NCBI GenBank assembly: GCA_910587725.1
Contig: CAJUNG010000030.1
Span: forward strand, 1-20,847
DNA from: an uncultured Bacilli bacterium
GTDB lineage: Bacteria; Bacillota_I; Bacilli_A; RF39; UBA660
Length of the DNA: 20,847 bases
Reading direction: 5' to 3'
Shown here: positions 14,797 to 20,847 of the stretch, piece after piece
How the letters are laid out: each line of letters begins with the position of its first letter
Numbering within the stretch: the stretch's first letter is position 1
Position numbers and translations under genes: made by a program
Notes under the pieces: generated by a model
Told to the model about the DNA's origin: nothing
Seen by the model: the letters and a program-made list of their open reading frames with translations, nothing else
Databases searched by the model: none

Positions 14797-14821
14797 AGAT
14801 TTGATAAAGTTCAACAAATCT
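14797..14821 (+). other. Hairpin in the 5' leader of the first surface protein gene
   Basis: AGATTTG (14797-14803) pairs perfectly with CAAATCT (14815-14821) around an 11-base loop. It lies between the promoter and the ribosome binding site (AGGAG, 14851-14855). The role is unknown; it may protect the transcript or regulate translation. Confidence 0.45.
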
Positions 14822-14862
14822 AGATAGAAATTATGGATAGAATGGTAAAGAGGAGTAGAGAG

Positions 14863-16662
14863 ATGGAAAAGAGAGATTTAAGTAAAACTGTTAAATTAGG
14901 AGTGTTTTTCCTCGGGATTTTTATGTTGTTTTTCGGTGTTTCTTTTGCATTTATCAATCTCACAATTTTTGGAAGTAAACAACAAGTAGTAAATGCCGGA
15001 AATCTAGATTTAGTTTTAGATGAGGATGAGAATAATTTATATATTGAAAATGCTTTACCAATGTATGATGAAGTAGGAATGATACAAGAAGCGTTTACCT
15101 TTAGAATTACGAATAAAACAAGTATGGATACGGCATATGTTTTGAAACTAGAAGAAATTACTGTGGGACAACCTCTTGCTCGTGAAGATGTAAAGTATGG
15201 ATTAACTAAGAATAAAGAAACAACCATTGATTTTGTATCGAATATCGTAGATAACGTCATTGATGAAGGCATTATTTTAGGAAATGAAACGATTGAATAT
15301 GAACTTCGGTTATGGATAAGAGATACTCTCGAAGATGAAACGTTAATTCAAGGAAAAAGTATGATGTTCAAAATGAGTCTAAGGATGTCACAGACAGAGG
15401 AAATGGCCTATAGAGAAACACTATTAAATGGATGTGACCCAATTCTTTCAGAGAATCTAGTTCCTGTAACGATTCAAGATGATGGAACTGTCCAAAAAGC
15501 GAATATTTATGATGAATGGTATAACTATGAAGATAAATTATGGGCGAATGCTGTAGTGCTTTTAGACAAGACAAGAAGTTATAGTGAATATGAGATAATC
15601 CCAGAAGAAAATATAGAGTCATACTTTGTATGGATACCAAGATTCAAGTATCAAATATTTAATGATACCGTATATACCGGAGTTACAACTTTAGAAAACA
15701 GAGTACAAGAAATTAAAGTAGAATTTGAAAATAAAAATACACAAATCTCAAATGGAACAAAAAAGAATGAATGGTTAACACATCCAGCATTTACCTCATT
15801 TGACACGAGTGGATTTTGGGTAGGAAAATATGAATCGGGATATAAAGGGGCAACAATGGAGTTAGAGGCTGAAGTAAATTCAAGTGACAGTACGAAGCTT
15901 CAGATAAAACCAGATGTTTATAGTTGGAGAAACATTACTGTAGGAAATGCATTTAAGGTAAGTTATGATTATTTAAGAGAAGACGAAAGTCATATGATGA
16001 AAAATACAGAATGGGGAGCTGTTGCCTACTTACAACACTCGAAATATGGAAGCATGGCAAGTGTAAGAAACAATAATTATTCTTCTCATAAAACTGGATA
16101 TGCAAGTGTAACAGAACCAACTTTGGGATATAGCGGAGGAACAAGTATTCCTGGGAACTTATACGGAACTACTTCAGATATTACTCAACTTTACAATACA
16201 TCAATTGGGTATTTAGCATCGACCACTAAGAATATTACCGGAATTTATGATATGTCAGGTGGTTCTTGGGAATATGTAATGGGATATAATATTGATGCTA
16301 GTACTTTAGGTGGTGCTAGCGGAATAGATGGTATTTATCCAGACTTTTTTACTAATGATATTTGGAAAAAATACTATGACGTATATTCAAATACAATTGT
16401 AGATGGCAGTAAGTATCAAACAGGATTACTTGGTGATGCAACTCGTGAGGTAGGACCCTTTGTTAAAGTTACTGATCCAGATAAATATTTGAGAATTAGA
16501 AATAGTTGGTATAGTGCATATTCATATTTCGTTAATCCTATTCATCCTTGGTTTGAACGAGGAGGAGATTATCAAAGTGGTATTACATCTGGGATTTTTT
16601 CATTCGGAGAACATACAGGGGAAAATGTGTATATATCTTTTCGTCTTGTCCTTACTCCATAA
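14863..16662 (+). CDS. TasA/camelysin-like surface protein with C-terminal FGE/C-type-lectin-like domain (copy A)
   Basis: A 599-aa protein with a basic N-terminus, one hydrophobic segment (about 12-32) and a stretch FINLTIFGSKQQVVNAGNLDL typical of SipW-dependent TasA/CalY (camelysin) proteins. The camelysin-like beta domain spans about 33-175. After a linker comes a C-terminal domain (about 255-599) with YFVWIPR, FWVGKYESG, NTEWGAVAYL and GIYDMSGGSWEYVMG, the pattern of formylglycine-generating-enzyme/C-type-lectin folds. It ends with PWFERGG...SFRLVLTP. It is probably exported and anchored or assembled on the surface as a binding protein; the ligand is unknown. ATG 14863 is used because AGGAG (14851-14855) is seven bases upstream; two earlier in-frame ATGs (14833, 14842) precede that site. 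It is probably co-transcribed with the paralogue 46 bp downstream. Confidence 0.75.
   Translation: MEKRDLSKTVKLGVFFLGIFMLFFGVSFAFINLTIFGSKQQVVNAGNLDLVLDEDENNLYIENALPMYDEVGMIQEAFTFRITNKTSMDTAYVLKLEEITVGQPLAREDVKYGLTKNKETTIDFVSNIVDNVIDEGIILGNETIEYELRLWIRDTLEDETLIQGKSMMFKMSLRMSQTEEMAYRETLLNGCDPILSENLVPVTIQDDGTVQKANIYDEWYNYEDKLWANAVVLLDKTRSYSEYEIIPEENIESYFVWIPRFKYQIFNDTVYTGVTTLENRVQEIKVEFENKNTQISNGTKKNEWLTHPAFTSFDTSGFWVGKYESGYKGATMELEAEVNSSDSTKLQIKPDVYSWRNITVGNAFKVSYDYLREDESHMMKNTEWGAVAYLQHSKYGSMASVRNNNYSSHKTGYASVTEPTLGYSGGTSIPGNLYGTTSDITQLYNTSIGYLASTTKNITGIYDMSGGSWEYVMGYNIDASTLGGASGIDGIYPDFFTNDIWKKYYDVYSNTIVDGSKYQTGLLGDATREVGPFVKVTDPDKYLRIRNSWYSAYSYFVNPIHPWFERGGDYQSGITSGIFSFGEHTGENVYISFRLVLTP
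15907..16019 (+). repeat. Near-identical tract shared with the downstream paralogue (copy A)
   Basis: This 113-bp stretch differs from 17750-17862 at a single base (atttaagg against ctttaagg), although sequence on both sides of it is clearly more diverged. It encodes KPDVYSWRNITVGNAF and the following NTEWGA block. Confidence 0.85.
16507..16620 (+). other. Putative variable region of copy A (residues 549-586)
   Basis: The segment from WYS to the G before ENVYISFR is the part of the C-type-lectin-like domain that carries the ligand-facing variable residues in diversity-generating retroelement targets. Adenine is about 27 percent here by hand count (31 of 114), only mildly lowered. Confidence 0.4.
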
Positions 16663-16708
16663 ATGATTTTAGAATAGTAAAAAAACAATCTAAGAAAGTG
16701 GGATGTAT

Positions 16709-18511
16709 ATGAAGAAGGAGAATAAAAAACAGATAGCAAAAATCACTGTATTTCTAACAAGTATATTTATTATCCTTTTAAGTATAACTTATGCTTTTAT
16801 CAATGTGACGATCAATGGAACAAGGCGTCAAGTGATTACAGTGGGAAATTTGGATATTGATTTAGAAGAAGATGACAATTTTACGATTGATAATACCTTA
16901 CCTGTTTACGATGAAGTAGGAATGTTAAGCAAGCCATTTAACTTTCGTCTAATCAATAATTCAGATGAAAAAGCAAGTTATGTTTTAAGTTTAGAAAATA
17001 TTACCGCCGGTGAAAAATTATTCTTTAGTGATGTTAAATTAGGATTAACAAAAAATGGAGAAACTTCGATTTCTACTTTAAGTGATTTAGAAAACTTAAC
17101 GATTGATACAGGTCTTATTAATGGTAATGAAACGATTGAATACAATCTTCGCCTATGGATAAAGGATACTGTTACTGATAATGAAGTAATTAAGGACAAA
17201 AGTTTAAGATTCAGAATTCAAGTTAGTGCAGAGCAAATTCCTAAAGAGATTTATACAGAATCTATTTTAAATGGAACTGACCCGGTATTAAGTGATAACT
17301 TAATTCCTGTAACGATTGAGAATGACGGAACAGTCCATAAGGCAAATGTTAATGAAAAATGGTATAGTTATGAAGAAAAACTATGGGCGAATGCAGTAGT
17401 GTTATTAGATAAGTCTATCAATTATACAGATGGTGAGATAATTCCTGAAGACAATATCGAGAGTTATTTTGTCTGGATTCCAAGATACAAGTACAAAATA
17501 TTCAATGATACCATCTATACTGGTCTAACAGAAATTGAAGATAGAGTACAAGAAATTGAAGTAGAATTTGAAAATAAAGATACTACAATATCGAATGGGA
17601 CGACGACAGGAAGTTGGTTAACACACCCAGCATTTGTAAGTTTCGATACAAATGGATTTTGGGTAGGAAAATATGAATCCGGATATAAGGGAGCAACATC
17701 CACAGAGACTGCTCAAGTAAATACTAATGATAGTACAAAGCTGCAAATTAAACCAGATGTTTATAGTTGGAGAAACATTACTGTAGGAAATGCCTTTAAG
17801 GTAAGTTATGATTATTTAAGAGAAGACGAAAGTCATATGATGAAAAATACAGAATGGGGAGCAGTAGCATATTTACAACATTCAAAATATGGAAGTATGG
17901 CAAGTGTAAGAATCAATAATAATAATTCATTTAAAACCGGATATGCTTCTGTTACAGAGCCAACCTTAGGATATAGCGGAGGAACAAGTATTGCAGGAAA
18001 TCTAGTGGGAACAGAGGAAGAGGTTACTAAGTCCTACAATACGGAAACGGGATATTTAGCAAGTACAAGCGGAAATATTAGTGGAATCTATGATACGAGT
18101 GGTGGTGCTTGGGAATATGTGATGGGATATAATGTAAGTGCTAGTACTTTAGGAGGAAATAGTGAATTAACCAATATCTATGAAGACTTTTTCACCAACA
18201 ATAAATGGGAGAAATACTATGATCAGTACTCTAATATAGAAGCAATTAGCAGTAAATATCAAACAGGAATACTTGGGGATGCTACACGAGAGATGGGGCC
18301 ATTTGGTGGGACGATAAAAGATCCAGATGGATATGCAAGATATCGTACGAGTTGGTACTCTGATTTGGCGTACTTTGTTTATTCTGCTTGTCCTTGGTTT
18401 GAGCGTGGTGGTTATTGGGGTTATGGTGTCATTTCCGGTACCTTCGCCTTTAGTAGTTATAGTGGTGAAGTGGACAAGAATATTTCTTATCGTGTCGTTC
18501 TTACTCCATAA
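16709..18511 (+). CDS. TasA/camelysin-like surface protein with C-terminal FGE/C-type-lectin-like domain (copy B)
   Basis: A 600-aa paralogue of the protein encoded just upstream, collinear over its whole length. It has a hydrophobic segment (about 12-30), a camelysin-like domain with the block VGNLDIDLEEDD, and a C-terminal domain with YFVWIPR, FWVGKYESG, NTEWGAVAYL and GGAWEYVMG. The end differs most: residues 549-586 share the frame WYS..-YFV-PWFERGG-G-SG-F-F with copy A, but the residues between differ at almost every position, and the DNA there is adenine-poor. ATG 16709 fits the weak GTGGGA site (16698-16703) better than ATG 16703, which overlaps it. Its likely role is a surface binding protein. 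A perfect hairpin starts within the stop codon. Confidence 0.75.
   Translation: MKKENKKQIAKITVFLTSIFIILLSITYAFINVTINGTRRQVITVGNLDIDLEEDDNFTIDNTLPVYDEVGMLSKPFNFRLINNSDEKASYVLSLENITAGEKLFFSDVKLGLTKNGETSISTLSDLENLTIDTGLINGNETIEYNLRLWIKDTVTDNEVIKDKSLRFRIQVSAEQIPKEIYTESILNGTDPVLSDNLIPVTIENDGTVHKANVNEKWYSYEEKLWANAVVLLDKSINYTDGEIIPEDNIESYFVWIPRYKYKIFNDTIYTGLTEIEDRVQEIEVEFENKDTTISNGTTTGSWLTHPAFVSFDTNGFWVGKYESGYKGATSTETAQVNTNDSTKLQIKPDVYSWRNITVGNAFKVSYDYLREDESHMMKNTEWGAVAYLQHSKYGSMASVRINNNNSFKTGYASVTEPTLGYSGGTSIAGNLVGTEEEVTKSYNTETGYLASTSGNISGIYDTSGGAWEYVMGYNVSASTLGGNSELTNIYEDFFTNNKWEKYYDQYSNIEAISSKYQTGILGDATREMGPFGGTIKDPDGYARYRTSWYSDLAYFVYSACPWFERGGYWGYGVISGTFAFSSYSGEVDKNISYRVVLTP
17750..17862 (+). 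repeat. Near-identical tract shared with the upstream paralogue (copy B)
   Basis: Partner of 15907-16019, 112 of 113 bases identical, 1843 bp apart. This looks like recent gene conversion, or a segment under strong constraint at the DNA level. Confidence 0.85.
18353..18466 (+). other. Putative hypervariable region of copy B (residues 549-586), adenine-depleted
   Basis: By hand count only 13 of 114 bases are A (11 percent), against 41 of 114 (36 percent) in the 114 bases just upstream. Against copy A, codons 558-561 read TAT TCT GCT TGT versus AAT CCT ATT CAT: the third base is always T and the first two vary. Replacement of template adenines by any base during mutagenic retrohoming gives this pattern. 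The residues flank the PWFERGG core of a C-type-lectin-like fold. Confidence 0.5.
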
Positions 18512-18533
18512 GAAATATTTTTTATTTCTTTTT
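18510..18533 (+). terminator. Perfect AT-rich hairpin after copy B, weak terminator or retrohoming hairpin
   Basis: AAGAAATA (18510-18517) pairs perfectly with TATTTCTT (18523-18530) around five T and is followed by TTT. It begins inside the TAA stop. It could end transcription weakly. A hairpin just downstream of the variable region is also a known element of some diversity-generating retroelement targets. Confidence 0.6.
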
Positions 18534-18542
18534 AGAAAGATG

Positions 18543-18572
18543 TTGACATTTAGTTAACTGAAATGGTAAACT
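18543..18572 (+). promoter_or_regulatory. Sigma-A promoter of the unknown acidic protein gene
   Basis: A perfect TTGACA (18543-18548), 18-bp spacer, TAAACT (18567-18572), 22 bases before the ATG at 18595. Confidence 0.75.
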
Positions 18573-18594
18573 AATAGTGAACAGGAGGGATACT

Positions 18595-19113
18595 ATGGAT
18601 AAGTTCATTAATGGAGGAATTGTAAAAGAAATTACAGTTCATTTTAAAACAAAGGAGGATAAAATAGAAGTTCTAGATCATTTGGCCGATTATTTAGATT
18701 TGAATTTATATGATATGGATGACTTTAATGAATGTTTGTATTTAGAGTTAAAAGAAGATGTTTTGAGAGCCAATATCTTGTCCTTTTTGGAAGAAATTAA
18801 TCGATTAGGAGTTTATGAAGATATGGAGATGATGGATAAAATAGAGTCAATTTCTGAAAACTTGGAAAACTCTACCGAAGGTTGTGTATTAAATAATTGT
18901 GATGAAATTTTTAAAGATCGTTATCGGATGTTTGACCAATTTAGTTTTTATGATGAAAGATATGATATGGACATTTTGTATTATGCGTTTTATTTTGATG
19001 GTCCGTATCCTGTTGGGGGAGAGTTTAGTAATTTATTAAAATATATGCATATGTTAAATAAAAAGGTCGTTCAGAACCCTTTACGTGGGAGCTTATGTTT
19101 TGGTATTAATTAA
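18595..19113 (+). CDS. Hypothetical acidic cytoplasmic protein
   Basis: A 172-aa protein that I do not recognise. It is rich in Asp and Glu, has no signal peptide or membrane helix, and looks mostly alpha-helical in its first two thirds (helices near 22-36, 54-72 and 78-95). It continues with a Tyr/Asp-rich part (FYDERYDMDILYYAFYFDG, about 122-140) and a short GPYPVGGEF motif. It has a strong ribosome binding site (AGGAGG, 18583-18588), its own promoter and a clear terminator, so it is a real single-gene unit. Size and acidity resemble small immunity or anti-type proteins, but no motif supports that. ATG 18595 is preferred over an upstream in-frame start at 18577 because the ribosome binding site lies between them. 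Confidence 0.75.
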   Translation: MDKFINGGIVKEITVHFKTKEDKIEVLDHLADYLDLNLYDMDDFNECLYLELKEDVLRANILSFLEEINRLGVYEDMEMMDKIESISENLENSTEGCVLNNCDEIFKDRYRMFDQFSFYDERYDMDILYYAFYFDGPYPVGGEFSNLLKYMHMLNKKVVQNPLRGSLCFGIN

Positions 19114-19127
19114 TTTACTTACTATCC

Positions 19128-19166
19128 ATATGTAAAAAGAGTTGCTTTTTGCATATTTTTTCTTTT
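19128..19166 (+). terminator. Intrinsic terminator after the hypothetical protein gene
   Basis: ATATGTAAAAAG (19128-19139) pairs with CTTTTTGCATAT (19145-19156), one G-U pair, five-base loop, followed by TTTTTCTTTT. Confidence 0.9.
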
Positions 19167-19194
19167 GGTGTTAGAATGGAAATAGGTGATAGTG

Positions 19195-20847
19195 ATGAAA
19201 AAAAAGATTTTGTTATTTCTTGTGAGTATTCTTATTTTATTTGCCTTTGATTTTTCTTCTATCGATTTTTTTCATGGTGAATTTACTTCTCTTTTAAAAC
19301 TTGGTATTGTCCCTAGTGGCTTAGCTTTGCTTGTCATTTATTCTGTGATTTCTAGACTTACCAATCGATGCGAAAAAACGGTTCTTTTTTTAAGTGCATT
19401 ATTTTCCTTTTTTATGGTCTTTGGAAATAGTTATTTGTATTTAGGTAATGCCTCTTTGATATTTTCTGGACTGATGAACTTTTTTCTTTCCCTTTTGATG
19501 GCTATCGGTTACTTCTTTTGCTTTCGCTATTTAATTTCTTTCCTCTTTACTTGGATGGATTCAAAAAAGTTTTCTTCTACCGATTCTAAATTTTATCGCC
19601 ATCCTTTCAGGAACTCCTTTCTGGTTATTCTCCTTTGCTATCTTCCTTATATTATTGCTTTTTATCCGATTATTTTATCTCCTGATCCTAGCTTTCAGAT
19701 TAAACAATTCTTTGGTATTCGAACGAAGTATGCAGACTATTCGGTCCTTTTAGATGAAAATGTCGTTCTTACTAATCATCATCCTGTTGCTCATACTGTC
19801 CTTCTTGGCGGTTGTTTGAACATTGGGCATTATATGGGAAACGACAATTTTGGCCTTTTTCTTTATAGTTTTCTGCAAATTATGGTTCTTGTTTCTGTTC
19901 TTTCTCTTACCATTTCCTATTTGAAATCCCGAGGAGTTTCCTCTAAATATTTGACGATTATGCTTCTTATTTATGCGTTGATTCCTCATTTTCCACTTTA
20001 TGCTATGTCCGGGGTTAAAGATGTCTTCTTTACTGCATTTGTTATTTTATATCTCATCGGAATGCACTTCTTTTTGACAACAAAGAAAAAACATTTCTCA
20101 CCTCTTTCCTATGGGTTATTTGCCCTGACTATGCTTTTGGTGATTTTATTTCGAAATAATGGTCTTTATATGATTGTTCTTAGCTTCCCTTTTCTTATCT
20201 GGTATCGTAGAGAATTGCGTCCCCTTTTTGTTGTGTTTTTCTCTGTTCTTTTCATTTCTACCTGTTATAGTAAAATCCTTTTACCAACACTCAAAATTAC
20301 GCCGGGAAGTATTCGTGAAGTTCTTTCCATTCCCTTTCAACAGACTGCTCGTTTTGTAAAATACCATGAGGAGGATTTAACCAAAAAAGAAATCGAGGCC
20401 ATTGATAAGGTGTTAGAATATGATACTTTGGCTTCTCGTTATAATCCTGAACTTTCTGACCCTGTAAAAAATAAATATAATAAATATACGACATCAGAAG
20501 AACTTCGTGATTATTTCTCTGTATGGCTTTCTTGCCTTTTTCGAAACCCTGTTACTTATATTGATGCTACGATTGCTAATACTTATGGTTACTTTTATCC
20601 AGAAAAACATCAGTGGTATGTCTATTATAAATTTGATAAAAGAATTTTAGAAGATGGTTTTGATTATCACTATAATTCTCTTTCTTCTTTACGAAATACA
20701 CTATCTTCTTTTGCCATTATTTTTCCTACTATTCCTATCGTTGGTTGGCTATCGAATATTGCGATTTCCGTTTGGGTAGTATTTTTAATGACCGGTTATG
20801 CCATAGTGGAAAAGAATAAGATATTCTTTATTTTGATGATTCCTAGT
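19195..20847 (+). CDS. DUF6020-like large multi-spanning membrane protein, C-terminus cut by window edge
   Basis: The frame is open from ATG 19195 to the window edge (551 codons, no stop), with AGGTGA at 19184-19189. The protein has many hydrophobic helices: about 5-20, 33-52, 62-82, 88-118, 145-165, a cluster near 220-350, and again from about 500. A non-membrane part lies near 365-480. The segment after the fifth helix, SPDPSFQIKQFFG, followed 30 residues later by NHHPVAHTVLLGG, is the pattern I associate with DUF6020 proteins. An acidic residue after a membrane helix plus such a loop recalls GT-C glycosyltransferases, so a role in cell-surface polymer or glycolipid assembly is plausible but inferred. 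It is preceded by a strong terminator, so it has its own transcript. Confidence 0.7.
   Translation, partial: MKKKILLFLVSILILFAFDFSSIDFFHGEFTSLLKLGIVPSGLALLVIYSVISRLTNRCEKTVLFLSALFSFFMVFGNSYLYLGNASLIFSGLMNFFLSLLMAIGYFFCFRYLISFLFTWMDSKKFSSTDSKFYRHPFRNSFLVILLCYLPYIIAFYPIILSPDPSFQIKQFFGIRTKYADYSVLLDENVVLTNHHPVAHTVLLGGCLNIGHYMGNDNFGLFLYSFLQIMVLVSVLSLTISYLKSRGVSSKYLTIMLLIYALIPHFPLYAMSGVKDVFFTAFVILYLIGMHFFLTTKKKHFSPLSYGLFALTMLLVILFRNNGLYMIVLSFPFLIWYRRELRPLFVVFFSVLFISTCYSKILLPTLKITPGSIREVLSIPFQQTARFVKYHEEDLTKKEIEAIDKVLEYDTLASRYNPELSDPVKNKYNKYTTSEELRDYFSVWLSCLFRNPVTYIDATIANTYGYFYPEKHQWYVYYKFDKRILEDGFDYHYNSLSSLRNTLSSFAIIFPTIPIVGWLSNIAISVWVVFLMTGYAIVEKNKIFFILMIPS

Noticed and set aside
14563..14862. Template repeat or reverse transcriptase fragment for a diversity-generating retroelement
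   Set aside because: No segment here or in other intergenic DNA resembles the PWFERGG-coding region, and no reverse transcriptase motif is found in any frame; if the system exists it acts from outside the window.
14820..15272. Minus-strand open frame of 150 codons inside the first surface protein gene
   Set aside because: It is antisense to a clear coding gene, has no homology-like motifs, and results from codon bias.
16663..16708. Terminator between the two surface protein genes
   Set aside because: Only a weak four-base pairing (TAGA/TCTA) without a T-run; the genes are likely co-transcribed.

Overview
The window comes from a low-GC, Gram-positive-type bacterium, probably an uncultured gut Firmicute on the Bacilli/Mollicutes side. 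The evidence is strong AT bias, AGGAGG-type ribosome binding sites, sigma-A promoters, many intrinsic hairpin terminators, a Bce-type antimicrobial-peptide resistance module, an ECF module next to truA-rplM-rpsI, and an L13 leader. TGA is used as a stop (for example at 2497-2499 and 14411-14413), so this is the standard bacterial code, not the Mycoplasma code. No phylogenetic marker was compared with a database, so the lineage is an inference.

Layout. 1-826 (minus): a PD-(D/E)XK nuclease of the Rpn/transposase-like family, cut by the window edge. 1038-1790: a short-chain dehydrogenase. 1837-6359: a complete BceRS-BceAB-like module (response regulator, intramembrane-type histidine kinase, ABC ATPase, 10-TM permease), with a BceR-type operator between kinase and transporter. 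6482-8378: a NatAB-like ABC exporter. 8540-11493: an ecfA1-ecfA2-ecfT-truA operon in which both ATPases have lost catalytic motifs. 11503-12457 (minus): an XRE-type regulator and a GNAT-like acetyltransferase sit between truA and the ribosomal operon; the GNAT gene is probably leaderless. 12532-13569: promoter, L13 leader hairpin, rplM, rpsI and terminator.

13608-14562 looks like a small foreign cassette. Two 20-bp imperfect direct repeats enclose a DUF3800 (RNase H-like) gene with its own promoter. Its stop codon overlaps a consensus promoter that should drive a compact structured RNA of about 70 nt. This protein-plus-RNA pair is the best candidate for an undescribed system. 14863-18511: two tandem ~600-aa surface proteins with a TasA/camelysin-like N-terminus and a C-terminal FGE/C-type-lectin-like domain. 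Their last ~40 residues look like the variable region of a diversity-generating retroelement target. One copy is strongly adenine-depleted there and a perfect hairpin follows its stop. No reverse transcriptase or template repeat is in the window.

18595-19113 encodes an unknown acidic protein. 19195 to the end is a large multi-spanning membrane protein resembling the DUF6020 family, cut by the window edge. There are no tRNA, rRNA or CRISPR features. All motif, promoter and structure calls were made by eye; no alignment or folding program was run.
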